A stretch of 64,000 bases of DNA from Trichobilharzia szidati (Eukaryota > Platyhelminthes > Trematoda > Strigeidida > Schistosomatidae). The DNA lies in assembly GCA_944472155.2 (NCBI GenBank), contig OX235273.1:106414582-106478581 (forward strand), written 5' to 3'. Positions 10,865 through 21,950 of this stretch are shown one piece after another (position 1 is the stretch's first letter; each line of letters opens with the position of its first letter). Below the pieces are notes generated by a model. It saw only the letters and a program-made list of their open reading frames with translations. It was not told the origin of the DNA and did no database searches. The position numbers were made by a program, and so were the translations under genes.

Positions 10865-11465
10865 CCACTTCAAATTGTATCTACCAATTCAACTGCGCTT
10901 GTGGAGCGAGTTATATTGGCCGCTGCTCTAGGAACTTGGTTTTTCGTGCTCGAGAATATCTCCCACTATGGCTAAGTAAAGGTGTAGTTGAAACTATTAA
11001 CAGTTCGATATTGGACCATCTGGTGCAAACCGGCCACAAAGCCAGTCAGCATTGAAGAATCCTTCTCTGTCATCTGCCGGGTGCCTAATAAGTTGCCAAA
11101 AAACATCGAAGCACCGCATGCCCCAAACATCAGAGGCTATTGCTATCGTCTCAAACAACCAGTGGTCTGTGTGCAAAAGAAACAAGTCCAGCCCCTACTA
11201 CTGCCCTGGTACTCAGCAGAAACTATAAACTCATGAATTTGTAATATTATCTTTCCTAATTCTTCTGACATTCAGTTTATTTTATGTTGATGCTATTGAG
11301 CTGTAATCTACCAATATTATTGATTCGATGTTATTTAAACAAAATTAATGTTGTTCATAACACTACTTCATTCATTCACTGTAATGTATACATAACTGTA
11401 GAGCCTGATGATGAAGTTATCGAAAAGAGTTCTCTTTGTTCAGTATCTATTCTTTTGAAAAATTA
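10865..11465 (+). pseudogene. PLE family 2, GIY-YIG end and 3' region
   Basis: A frame at 10885-11030 gives CACGASYIGRCSRNLVFRA, LPLWLSKGVVETINSSILDH and LVQTGHKAS. This is the GIY-YIG core and the WLSKGV block shared with copies at 40.3, 61.1, 61.6 and 62.2 kb. Frame changes follow. The 3' region ends with GAGCCTGATGATGAAGTTA and TCGAAAAGAG, a sequence repeated at 62.79 kb and, more weakly, at 40.72 kb. It is truncated at the 5' side, with no RT. Confidence 0.75.
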
Positions 11466-11609
11466 AACAAATGTTGGTATTAACAATACCAATGATTTGA
11501 TCATTTACATTTAATCAGTATCATAGATTACATTTCAAAAGCGTCAGTAGGAGATATCACTAAACTAAATATCAGGTAAATTAAGGTAAGTGACAGAGAA
11601 TTTATGAAT

Positions 11610-11905
11610 TCATAGGCTCGACAATAGGTCAGCGTGGCAATAGTGGCTGACTGGACCAGTTTCTTTTGCACATAGAGCTCCGGTTGACTCAGGCAAATTT
11701 CAATGACTTCTACTATATGCAGTGTTCGGTAGCTAGACGACTTTGGTAATTTATTTGATACCTGGTAGATGATAGAGGAAGATTTTTAATGCTAGGCAGC
11801 TTTGTAACCTGTTTGAACGAGGTGATCTAACATACAACTGTGGATGTTGTTTACTGAATCCTTGTTTTTCTACACCTGTAGGAGCAGTTAAATTGGCAGA
11901 CATAA
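11610..11905 (-). pseudogene. PLE family 2 fragment, inverted to its neighbour
   Basis: Minus-strand reading gives LVQTGYKA, SSSIIYQVSNKLPKSSSYR and LYVQKKLVQS in broken frames, homologous to the plus-strand copy at 61.15 kb. It faces the plus copy ending at 11465, so the two form a convergent pair, echoing the inverted organisation of the other PLEs. Confidence 0.65.
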
Positions 11906-11914
11906 TTAGTTAGA

Positions 11915-12466
11915 CAGTATTATTTACTTGATCAGGCTTTGAACATATTCGATTCTTTGTGACCTGCCAAGTTTCTGATCCGTATGGAAGTACTGACTTG
12001 ACGTTTGTATTGAAAATCCGAATTTTGTTGTTGATGCTGAGTGACGAAGATTTCCAGATTGGTTTCAGGTTGATGAATGTGTTTCTCGCCTTCCTGATTC
12101 TCGATTTGACATCCTCGTCTGTTCCTCCTGTGGTTGAGACGATGCTCCCTAGATAAGTGAAAGAAGTAACCTCCTCCAAATCCCTCCCGTTGGCGTTGGA
12201 TGTTGCTGCTGTTGTTGTTGTTGTTGGTTGGTTATCTTCATAACCTCCGTCTTGTCTATGTTCACCTGGAGTCCTGTCTTTGGTGCTTCTTCGACCAGTT
12301 TGTCGGTTTTCGCTTGTAAGTCTTCGATTTTGTGTGACATCAAACATAAACCATCCGCGAAATCCAGGTCTTCTAGGTTCTTCACGTCGCTTCAGGATAT
12401 CCCTGTCTCCTCGTTTGACACTGTCTGACGCATAATCCAGTCCACCACAATTAGGAATATCATTGG
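11915..12466 (-). pseudogene. RTE fragment, RT palm to thumb
   Basis: Minus-strand frames give MKNLEDLDFADGLCLMSHKI (the FADD box, second D followed by G), NIDKTEVMKITNQ, a Gln run encoded by CAA/CAG repeats, and then in another frame DLEEVTSFTYLGSIVSTTGG and SRIRKARNTFINLKPIWKSS. A frameshift lies in the Gln tract. It ends at both sides within the coding region and lacks the 3' terminus. Confidence 0.8.
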
Positions 12467-12587
12467 TGTTGTATACGAAGCATATATGCAGTCGTTAAGA
12501 TCACGTTTACAAACTACTTAATAATACATGAGAAAATATACATATTTGGTACAATATCCATTAGATATGGAAATATATCCCATCTTT

Positions 12588-12690
12588 CCTTACGTTCCTA
12601 ATGAAACAGAGACCTGTAGGCTACAGGTATTGAGTTTTCAGCAGCATAGGTGTTTTTTCACACACCAACCATTCCCGAAGACAGTCCAAT
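12588..12690 (-). repeat. SINE-C or RTE 3' end fragment
   Basis: Starts with TTTCCTTACGTTCCTAATG, the shared 3' terminus of RTE and SINE-C read on the other strand, followed by a degenerate CTGTAGGCT..GAGTTTTCAGCAGC block like that of SINE-C. No tRNA head remains. Confidence 0.5.
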
Positions 12691-12935
12691 TTTAGAATGA
12701 ACTCCCTTCACTCAGACGAAATCACATAGTAAGAAAACACATTGTCAATGTTTAGCGTAAACACAAAGAGAAACATTAAAACTAGAGATTAAACAGAAAC
12801 AAAGACAAATAATAAGAATCAAGTCAACATATGATGTAGAAATGTCAGAAGAATAACATACAGTCTAGAAGGAAAATGCGTAATAATTGCAGAGTTAGTT
12901 AAAATGTCTAAGTAAATATAAAACAATATAAATAC
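12650..12935 (+). repeat. Unclassified repeat X, copy 1
   Basis: Resembles 58050-58340 (plus) and the reverse complement of 39190-39540. Shared blocks include ACCAACCATTC, GAGATTAAACAGA, AAATGTCAGAA and ATGC..AGAGTTAGTT. No coding motif is evident. The three copies are the only basis for calling it a family. Confidence 0.5.
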
Positions 12936-12989
12936 CATCAGGAACCAGAAAATGTTCTTCGTCTAGTGGTCTTAAACTGAATACTTCTA

Positions 12990-14065
12990 AATGTTAGACT
13001 GTTAATTTCAGTTCCTATGACCGTTGCAAAATTGATGATAGTGATATAGAAATCATATATGAAGTTAAGTATCTTGGATTAATTCTTTCTCCTGATCAAT
13101 CCTGGTCTTCTCATGTCTCAGCGATTTCTAAAAGAGTATTTCGTCTAACTTTTTACATTAAGAAGTTAAGACACTTGGGCATAACTCAGCACCTCCTCTT
13201 ACAATTTGTCAACTCGTTCATCTTACCTATTTTTCTTTACTGTTCACTCTTATTCTCTCCTGGGTTGCTTAAAAAGGGCTATGTCATACTTCACAGAACT
13301 CTGAAGACTGTCAGTCAGTAGGCCGAATGGTACGCTATCCCACTGGGCTATATCGTTGACACCATCATTATTGATAGGCACTTGATTTCATGCAACAAAT
13401 TTGCTAAAGCAATCTTGTCAGACTGTGAGCAGCCACTTTACTCGCAGCTCCAACCTTGTTTCTCCTCAGATAAAAGAAGAAGTCTTTTCAGAAGACTTTA
13501 TGCACGTACGTGTAAGTATTAACGTTTCACTATACCATCTTTGGCACGTATTTTATGTGATGAAAATAGTGTTAGGCATGAACTAACTAACTAACCTTCT
13601 TTGCACTATTGAATAAAGCGTTTTCTTGACCCTTATAACATTAAGCTTTATTGTTATTGTACTTCTTATATTTATAATCCTCTCGACTTTTTGCTTTCAT
13701 TTGTTTATTTTCCCAAAAGTGTGAACATCATTTAAGCTGTGTTATAACTGTTAATTTTGTATTTCCCCTCACCATACTATATCAGCAGAACATTAGATTC
13801 AATAATCTATAACATGCTAAAATTTCCAAACTGAATCGACAATACTGTTTGAAACAAACTCACTGTTATTATTATTATCATTATTATTATTATATTTAAT
13901 ATTCTCAATTCCTGCTTCGAATATCTTTGACTTTATATCGTAAACGTGAACAAATTCCTCTGGTTAATTTTGTTTATATTCTGAGTAAATCAGGTGCAAT
14001 ATTGTGGCAAATGCTGAGAATACTATTCTGTATTATAAGTACTGTTTTTGGAATAAAGTAGATTA
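12990..14065 (+). pseudogene. CR1/Jockey-like non-LTR retrotransposon 3' end
   Basis: A plus-strand frame at 13060-13320 gives VKYLGLILSPDQSWSSHV, FYIKKLRHLG, FILPIFLYCSLLFSPGLLKK and LHRTLKTVS. This is the C-terminal RT region typical of CR1/Jockey-clade elements. The catalytic YADD lies upstream and is absent. The 3' UTR ends at GGAATAAAGTAGATTATTAC, matching the end of the copy at 62.96-63.77 kb. Stops follow near 13320. The clade assignment is by motif only. Confidence 0.7.
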
Positions 14066-15369
14066 TTACTATTACTAATTGTGCTCATTTAGGATGGATT
14101 TTCCAAGAAATTATTTCGTTACACATAAAGCTCTAACCATTTTCTTGAATTGCAGTGACAACGGTATTGTTTTTACACCCAACGATCCCTCTTTTCTGAG
14201 GAGGGATCTACAGCGTCGCCGGCGGGCATTCTACCAGCTAACCACAGACGCACAATTTGTATGCAGTGAACAGTTGTGTTTTGTACTTACCAGGTATAAG
14301 CATACTGCACAAAGTTGTATGTGACTGAATATAAGAAAGACAAATTTTTAGTATCAAGTATCCTCTTGTATTCTTCATCGGTAATACTCTTCTTTGACGG
14401 TAAGCTTAACGATTATTCAGTTTAATTTCTATAGGCTTTTGAGTAACTGCATTCCAGTTACTAAATTACTCTGCATGGCTAATGACGACAGCGAAGAAAT
14501 GAACTAATTTTAAAATATTTTCACAAATTTGTACATTTTCAAGTTCACTTTTATTCTGGTAGTCTGAGTCATACGGGAATTAGACTTCTCCCTTCAAGAA
14601 ACTTAAGGTAAACTAGAATAATGCAAACTGGTTTATGGTAGCTAGCAGTAAAGTTCATCGGAATGCCGAACAACCACGCGCGTGGTCCTAAGTCGATTAC
14701 AGGATGTTGCATTCTCTAACCTCGACTAGTTTATTAGTCTGGAGTAATCGCAAAGAAGAGTGAAACTTGAGCGTGAGACTAGCAACCACACTTCATAAGA
14801 ACAGCGCCTAGGTACTAAAACTTCAAAATATTGAGACTTTTATTTTCCAGCTGAATGCAAGGAGTGAAATAAAGCAGTATGAATCTAAAGAGTACGTTGT
14901 TCTCCTTTTGGGATTCGTCAGCTAAATGTATGTAATGTCATGTTTATTTCAAGTAATCATCGAAGTGTCTGCGATAGATGCTGACACCAAAAGAGGTTGA
15001 GCATTTCCATGCGGAATAACCAATGTACAGGAAATTCAAAATAACCTCAACAGATAAGACTAAGAATAGCCTTCAGTAAGAAAAATCAACATAAAGCTAA
15101 TTAGACAACACAACTACCGACCGATTTTCAGAATGACATGTAACTTGCAACTACCGACAAATTGTAGTCTATCATGATGTGCAGAGCTTTAATAAACAAA
15201 CTTTCATGGAATGATGCGTGACTCACTTAAAGTGGGCATAATTTCTCTCTGTCTAGCTACCTACTTCTTTAAAATTGATTGATAAGAACTCCACACTGTA
15301 AATATTTTTCAATTCGCCGAAAGGATATGATGAATTTTCAGGAGTTCAGTTGAAAGAATTTGATTGATT
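14066..15369. other. Mostly unrecognised; possible tRNA-like SINE head
   Basis: At 14195-14252 the minus strand reads like a SINE tRNA head (TTAGCTGGTAGAATGCCCGCC) with a poor B box, inside a GC-richer island. The open frame there (14079-14324) shows no known domain. The rest is featureless AT-rich DNA. Confidence 0.3.
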
Positions 15370-15820
15370 TCAACACTGATCACGAATCAACTTCAGATAT
15401 AGGACCAGTGAAAACCAGAAAGCACTGAACATTTCTTCTGTCCTACTTTGGGATTCTTTAAAAGTACAAACCCACCATCCAACCGGGGATCGAACTCATG
15501 GATCTTCGGGTTACGAGGTGAGATAGCTGGCCATTCAAACACTGGGACGGAATCCATGAGTGGGGTCCACAGAGTCGTATTTGAGGAGAAACACTCATCA
15601 ATGATACTGGCCAGTGGTCGCGCTATATATGGAGTATTCCATGAAGTTTGGATTGACCGACGCAATCAGTTCAATCACTCCTTAACCTAAAGGTCGTAGG
15701 TTCGACCCCCAGATGGGGTTATGGATGCATCACAAACTAGAACAAAACAGCCACTCTGATGGTTTTCCATGACTTTTTAACTGTTTTCAGTTCGTAAACT
15801 AACTTCGAATAAGCGTCAAT
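15370..15820. repeat. Head-to-head pair of SINE-A copies
   Basis: A minus copy (15373-15560) with GGGGATCGAACTC as B box and a decayed hammerhead region is followed by a plus copy (15670-15820) with GGTTCGACCCCC, CACAAACTAGAACAAAACAG and GGTTTTCCATG. Both hammerhead cores are lost. The orientation matches the pairs at 6.4 and 58.4 kb. Confidence 0.55.
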
Positions 15821-16522
15821 GAAAATGAAACAATCATGCATACCGTGACAGACTCGATTAACTTCTTATATTCTCAATCTCCCTTTATATTAATTAAAAT
15901 AAACCTGTTACTTATTATTTTTTCAACGCTTCACTTGCATAACCAACTACTTTGAAAAGTTATTTCTGTTTAGGAAGAGGAAAGAGCATAGATTGTGTGT
16001 TTCCTTTTATGTAGGCGGTAATAAATGTGACACGTGCGTGCAGTAATCATCAAAATGGAAACGATCATGAGATATTCTTTATATGGAAAGAATTAATATC
16101 GAAAAAGAAAACAAAAAAAATTGCTCAGGCTTAAAAACATTCCGAATCATTGAAGTTATAACTTATGCATTGATGTTTCTGAAAAGTATTTTTAGTTTAT
16201 AAGACTATATGATAATACTGTAACAGAAACCAAAATTCGAATTGGTACTGTCCAGATTTCCAGTCTCGGGATCTAAGGACTCAGTTATGATCAGATCTGA
16301 CCATAAGTTTTTGATGTCATTGTCGTTGTGAACTGTCTTTTTGTTTAACAACTATTTGAATGTTTGTCTGTCTATTCCTGTTGTAAGAATTTTCACACTC
16401 GATGTGTAGACATGTCTCATTGAATTCAGAAGCTGGAGTGATTTTTCGGTAACAGTTGAAGGGATGAAATCCCTGAAACATGAAGTCAGTAGTGCATTAG
16501 TTTGACTTTCTAACCGAAAGAT
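15821..16522. other. No recognised feature
   Basis: AT-rich flank of the miniature LTR element with no coding signatures. Confidence 0.4.
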
Positions 16523-16731
16523 TGTAACGACAGAAGGCAAGATTCAGGCAACAGATCATTTATTGAGGAAATCAACGCATATTTATATATGTTTTCATGT
16601 ACATTACTATGAATACGTAAACAAACAAACACAGTCTTCCGATTGGTTGTTTCTCACGACAAATCTTGGGAACGTAATTACTGACGTAAATTACTGTCTA
16701 CCAATTTAGCTAGTAGACAGCTCTCACCACA
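16523..16731 (-). repeat. LTR (3' LTR in element orientation)
   Basis: 209 bases, beginning TGTAACGACAG and ending CTCTCACCACA on plus. It is the same length as the partner at 17172-17380, with about 8 mismatches, no gaps and TG/CA ends. Confidence 0.85.
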
Positions 16732-17171
16732 CTCGTCCCCCCGTCAAATGGCTTCGCTCGCAGGCGTTTCGACCTTCTGGGTGACGCATCCTCTCGTTGA
16801 TGATTGTTACAGACCGGCTTGTCCCAATGCACCCATCATTGGATTTGACTGGCGTTAACTCGTTTTTGTTTGTCACCTCTTCTGATGTTATATACTTGAC
16901 CCCGTCTTTTTGTGACTGTGTATGGTCCCTCCCGTTTTGGAAACTGTTTGCCTGACCCTGCCGCACATTCGTAGGTATTTCGGCTCACACTATCATATGC
17001 TGCTTTCTCCCGACCTCCCAGCAGCGTCCCAAGTAGCAGTCTCATCGCTGACAGATCTTGGACGCCACTCAACTGCGAAGAAGCCTCAAAGTCCTGCCCG
17101 AAGATCCATATGTCTTCATCAAAAACTGTAGGGCATAGGCTTTCCATTTGTCGGTAGGCAGCGACACCAAT
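16732..17171 (-). pseudogene. LTR element interior: gag start joined to integrase end
   Basis: A minus-strand frame runs from just inside the 5' LTR (VSLPTDKWKAYALQFL, gag-like placement) and then, after a junction, into KREGPYTVTKRRGQVYNIRR and RVNASQIQ. The latter resembles the GPY/F module at the integrase C-terminus of Gypsy elements, which helps integrase bind the target. Protease, RT, RNase H and the integrase core are all missing. The whole interior is 440 bases against several kb in a full element. Integrase identity is by motif only. Confidence 0.6.
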
Positions 17172-17380
17172 TGTAACAACAGAAGACAAGGGCCAGGCAA
17201 CAGATCATTTATTAAGGAAATCAACGCATATTTATATATGTTTTCATGTACATTACTATGAATACGTAAACAAACAAACACAGTCTTCCGATTGGTTGTT
17301 TCTCACGACAAATCTTGGGAACGTAAATACTGACGTAAATTACTGTCTACCAATTTGGCTAGTAGACAGCTCTCACCACA
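17172..17380 (-). repeat. LTR (5' LTR in element orientation)
   Basis: 209-base partner of 16523-16731. It begins TGTAACAACAG and ends CTCTCACCACA on plus, followed directly by AGAT, the apparent target-site duplication. Confidence 0.85.
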
Positions 17381-17584
17381 AGATGTGTACATCGATGAAA
17401 AGATCCAAGTTCTAGCTGCCTTACATTTGTAGTTTTAATGGCTTTCCAGTTCAGTGGAGAACTCCATAGATTTATTCCTCTTTAGGATCGGGAGTTAAGC
17501 AGGAAAAGCTTTTTTTCTAAACAAGACGATATTTGGAGAAAAACAATTGAAGTTTAATTATAGTCCATTCCATATATTATTAGT

Positions 17585-18480
17585 TTTAGGCTAGTAGAAT
17601 GTATGGTACTATTAAAATACATAGGCCAGATTTCCCATAAGACCAATAGTAGATTTTAGAAATACCCCTACATATGAATTATCAAAACATTTAGCTCTAA
17701 TATTATAACCCACTAGAAATCGTTCAAACTCTAGACTAACTAATTCATATGAGATGAAAAATAAACTAAATGACATTCAACTAGGGAATGATGAAACAAT
17801 GGTTAGTTTTGATATAACCAGTCTTTATACTAATATACCAATCAATATGGCCTTAGAAGCATTTGAAAAAGAACTAACTGCGGATCCATTCCATGTAGGC
17901 TTTCATTGAATTGATCTCTAGAAACTACCAAATGCCTGTGTGGTATGGATAAATCTTTGTCCAAAGAGCTATAAACGAGCATTGGTAAAATCTCTGTCTT
18001 ACAGAGTTAGAAAATTGTGCTCCACATAGAATCTGGATAAAAACTTTCTGATTCTCGAAAAAATGTTGAAAAACAACGGTTACCTTCAGAAATTCATTAA
18101 CAAGCACAGATCATTTGAAGGTTTACATGCAAAACAATTTACAGCAGAAGAGAAGTCTATTTTCACACAATTCGAAGACTGATTACCACGCCAGTCAGAA
18201 CTTTTCCTGTAGTTAAGTTAGTTCCCTTTTATCAGACAACATTCGCTTTGGTGCAATCAAAAGTACTGACAGATACCCACCTTATGTTAGCTCTAAAGGT
18301 GTTTACAAATATACATGTATTTGCAATAGCAGTACAATTCCAAGGCACATTATGAAATCCTTGGAAAACATCAATCAACAATACAGTGCATTTCTTGTCA
18401 AGTTTACCGAAGTAATCGTTATCAAACGCCTGTAACCCGATTTATGTGTTCAGAAAGAGGCAGCTATCAGTATCTCCTTA
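17585..18480 (+). pseudogene. PLE fragment: RT N-terminal half and nuclease start
   Basis: Plus-strand frames give RPIVDFRNTPTYELSKHLA, SYEMKNKLNDIQLGNDETM and VSFDITSLYTNIPINMALEA, which are the Penelope RT fingers and the first catalytic aspartate motif (FDITSLY). The YVDD palm is deleted. A later segment (18040-18190) reads FINKHRSFEGLHAKQFT, the linker, and 18265-18350 reads RYPPYVSSKGVYKYTCICNS, the entry to the GIY-YIG domain, which is then cut off. It is complementary in content to 7.8-9.8 kb, which keeps the palm. Confidence 0.75.
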
Positions 18481-18647
18481 CCCAAGATAGTGGATGTTTT
18501 TATCATCACTTTCGTTTGGTTACGCAATCTTTGCCTTTAACTTGTTCCTCTTCACTACACTGTGAATTTGGTTGTCTTTTGTCTCTATGATTTGAACTGA
18601 ACTCACCATATTGTCACACAACTTATTAATTACTGTTAATATCAGTC

Positions 18648-19465
18648 AAATGGACCCACACAAAAACTTGGAGGATCTGCACTTCGCCAATGATATTTGT
18701 CTGATTTCCCACAAACTGGAAGATATGCCAGTGGAAAGCAACAAGTTGGCAGAAGAAGCATCCAGAAAAGACTGGACTTCAGGTGAATATAGAGAAAACA
18801 GAGGTGATGAAGATCCCTGGCCAAAACCAACAACAACAGAAACAACAGCAGACAACAATCAGCATAAATGGGAGAAATCTGAAAGAAGCAACTTCCTCTA
18901 ACTACCGACCTGGGAAGCATCGTCTCAACTACAGGCGGAACTGACGAGGATATCAAAGCAAGAATCGGAAAAGCAAGACAAGCCTTCACTACTCTCAAGT
19001 CTGTGTGGAGGTCAACAGCACTTGGCATGAAAAATAAGATGAGAATTTTCAACTCCAATGTGAAATCAGTGCCACTATATGGATCAGAGACTTAGTGCGT
19101 CATGAAGAGCACCTCAAACAAACTACAGACCTTCATCAACATCTTTCTTCTCTCAATACTTCGCTCAAAATCATGTGGCCGGTTAGAAAAGATCAGCAAC
19201 AGGGATCTCTGGCAATGAGCAAACCAACCAGGCAGGAAAAAATGGATGTGGATTGGCCATTCTCTGAGAAACCTACCAAGTGAATGACATCACACGCCAA
19301 GCCATCACTCAAGTGGAACCCAAATGGGTAGTGGCGAGCTGGTCGTCAGTGTAAGAAGAGGTCATGTGAGCCAGATTAAAACGTTGGAAGATGTGTGGCT
19401 GAAGCCCTATGTTCCTCTAGGAACTAAAGGAAACAATAATAAATATAATAATAATATCAGTCAAA
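18648..19465 (+). pseudogene. RTE 3' third
   Basis: Opens in the RT palm with KNLEDLHFANDICLISHKLE: the catalytic FADD has become FAND, a lost aspartate. ESNKLAEEASRK, a shifted frame, then the thumb and C-terminal sequence follow, ending in AGGAACTAAAGGAAACAATA with ATA repeats. It is closely similar in order to the copy at 52.4-53.3 kb. 5'-truncated. Confidence 0.75.
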
Positions 19466-19689
19466 TAAATCATAATTATATTTCTGTAGTTTACACACAA
19501 TGATAAATTTTCGTTTTGGTGGCATTTTGAGAAAAATTGCAGCCTCTGATCACACCAACGGTAGTTATTCATCATCTTATTCACCAGTTCTTCATTTTTC
19601 ATAACTCTTTCCATCGTACCAAGCCTTTTCTGTTGGTTAATCTTGAACCGCATGTTTAATAGTTCTATAAGTGAAGTTTCTGAGCTGGA

Positions 19690-21085
19690 ATAATGCTGCT
19701 GTCCACGTCAAGTAAAAGACTAGTTATCATCATCTTGAAGAGAATAAAAGATGCACTGGATACAGAACTGCGCCCCACTTTACCGGAACAAGCTGGATTC
19801 AGGAAAAGCAAATCATGTGCTGACCAAATCGCAAGTCTACGCATCATCATCGAACAAAGCACAGAATGCCAGTGAACGCTCTAACTCAACAGGTTCATTG
19901 ACTTCGAAAAGGTCTTCGACAGCGTAGATCGAGAAGTAATTTGGAAAATAATTCTACACTACCGCATGCAGTGCACGAGCCTTTATTAACCTCATTCAAC
20001 AGCTCGTTATATGACAGTGATGCGTTTCAAGTGATCCACAACGGAAAACTCAGAGAGGAGTTCGAAGTGAATACAGGTGATATTCTTAATTGTGTTGGAC
20101 CGGCTTATGCGGAAGATTATGCTTGGGAGTGAGAAGACAGGAATACGCTGGACCAACAATAAGACTCCAGAACATCTAGATTTCACGTGTGGATGATTTA
20201 TATTAACTGTCTCACAAACGCGAAGACTTACAGATGAAAACCGACAAACTGCCCAAAGAGGCTAATACCAAATACAGGACTCCAAGTGAACATAGAGAAA
20301 ACGTAGCTGATGAAGATAACGAACTAACCAACAGCAACAACTAACAGCACCATTTACCAGCCAGGAAGCACGGTTCCAGTCACAGGTAGTTAAAGCGAAT
20401 GATGTCAAAGCTGCCTAGAATCGGAAGTGCAAGATACGCCTTCATCAGCCTGAAAACAGTTTAAAAATCTTCTGCTGTCACTCGAACAGCAAGCATAAAC
20501 AACAATACTGGAATTTTCAACACAAATATGAAGTCAGTCAGTTAGTGCTTCTATACTGATCAGAAACTTGCACTGAGTGTCAGTCACGAAAAGGATTTCG
20601 AAAAAAGCCACTTCAGACTCTTCTCAACAGCTGCCACCTTCGCTGGCTCCAAACTCAGAAAGAATTAACAACAAGAAACTGCAAGAAAAAGCCAAACAAC
20701 TATTTCGAATCCACCTCTGCTTCCTTCGGCATTTTATTTGAACGAATATTGTTGTCTAACCTGCAAGCAACAAACCAACCAACAGCCAATCGCTCAGCAA
20801 ATACGTAGGAGAAAATGGAAATGGATTGGGCACACACTGGAGAGACCATACAATGACATCGCACTCAATGCAGGCCATCACTCGAGTGGAATCCCAATAA
20901 GAAGCAACGAGTCGTTTGTCAGTGAGAGGGTGATATGGAGGAGATCGTGCGAGTTGGAGGAGAAAATGAGAGGTTATGTCAAACATGGACCCAGATAAAA
21001 AGAGGGCAACATTTAATAGAAGAAAGTGGAGATGTGTTGTTGAATCCCTATATCCCACTCAGAACCCAAGGGAATAATAATAAGT
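19690..21085 (+). pseudogene. RTE copy from mid-RT to 3' end
   Basis: Begins with LLSTSSKRLVIIILKRIKDALD, PEQAGFRKSKSCADQIASL and RIIIEQ (RT fingers), then FIDFEKVFDSVDREVIWK (first catalytic Asp motif). The palm (20080-20210) is heavily mutated and frameshifted. The C-terminus keeps RRRKWKWIGHTLERPYND. The tail ends AACCCAAGGGAATAATAATAAG. It shows more decay than the neighbouring 18.6-kb copy. Confidence 0.75.
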
Positions 21086-21777
21086 GCAATTTCTGAGCAC
21101 TATTTATTGAGACTGGAGTCTCCAGTTACTTAACACTATATTAAATTCGCCTTATATGTTAAAATTGTTCTGTATATAAACTGAATAATTTCTTTAGACG
21201 AAAAAACGATGTTATCATATTTTTCTGCACAAACCCTGTTGCTTTTGCTCTAATCCAAATTGAATAACTCTTTGGTATTTCAAACAGTGAAAACTTGATT
21301 CAATAAGCCGTGGGATCAATTCTGATTATCTGACAAGTGAAAAATAGATGGAAATCTGTTTTCACACTCTCACTCTCACTTATCATTAGATCAAAAAAGA
21401 ATGTTGATAAGATAAGATAGAAAAGAAATGCACGGTAAAGTCATGTGAAAATTCTAAAGTATTGAATTTTATACTTTCAGCACTATAGATTTGTTATTTC
21501 CGAATTTTCTGCCAAAGAATATCAAACTGAGAACGAAAAAACTGTTCAGTACTTCTTGATTTTCCAGTGGTTCTGTCAATGGCATTCACTCTTGATCGTG
21601 GCGTGTGAGCAACCAAATTCCTGAAAGTAAACAGTCGAAAATAATCCTGAAGTTCACTAGCGATTAGATTTGTGCAGGCAGTTACCTGAAGTTCTAGTGT
21701 GACATAGTGACTAGAAGGGTATACCAAGTCATGTAAGAGAAACGTTACTCGCCCATGGCACTGGCTGGCGATGACTC
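21086..21777. other. Mostly unrecognised; possible SINE-A scrap
   Basis: 21535-21580 resembles the SINE-A 3' part (CAGTACTTCTTGATTTTCC, AGTGGTTCT) without a hammerhead. The rest is AT-rich with no recognised feature. Confidence 0.35.
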
Positions 21778-21778
21778 G

Positions 21779-21779
21779 C

Positions 21780-21806
<27 letters not shown>
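21779..21806. repeat. (TA)n microsatellite
   Basis: An uninterrupted run of TA dinucleotides, about 13 units, directly upstream of a SINE-A copy. Confidence 0.9.
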
Positions 21807-21810
<4 letters not shown>

Positions 21811-21950
21811 CAGTCGCCGAACAGTCTGTAGATGCATCTTGTAACTGGATGGTCCTGGGTTCGAACCCAGTGGGTATACACTGCTGAAGAGTCCAGTACC
21901 CCCTAATTTCCCATTGGTCTCCCAACAGATATCAGCCAGTGATCGAAGCT
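21807..21950 (+). repeat. SINE-A with hammerhead deleted
   Basis: The head has B box GGGTTCGAACCC, then CACTG, an intact CTGAAGA core and GTCC. The sequence then jumps to AGTACCCCCTAATTTCCC, so the GGAC-GAAA segment is deleted. Precise loss of the catalytic GAAA makes it inactive. Confidence 0.7.

Larger units (their letters stand above)
16523..17380 (-). mobile_element. Miniature LTR retrotransposon (deletion derivative)
   Basis: Two 209-base direct repeats, TGTAAC...CACCACA, flank only 440 bases. A 4-base duplication AGAT precedes the left repeat (16519-16522) and follows the right one (17381-17384). On the minus strand, GTTACA of the first LTR is followed by ATTGGTGTCGC, a plausible primer site. 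The interior holds gag-like and integrase-end remnants only, so it is a non-autonomous derivative needing enzymes from an intact relative. LTRs differ at about 8 of 209 positions, implying a fairly recent insertion. Confidence 0.85.

Noticed and set aside
21779..21806. TA tract as promoter or origin
   Set aside because: A plain dinucleotide microsatellite; nothing around it supports a regulatory role.
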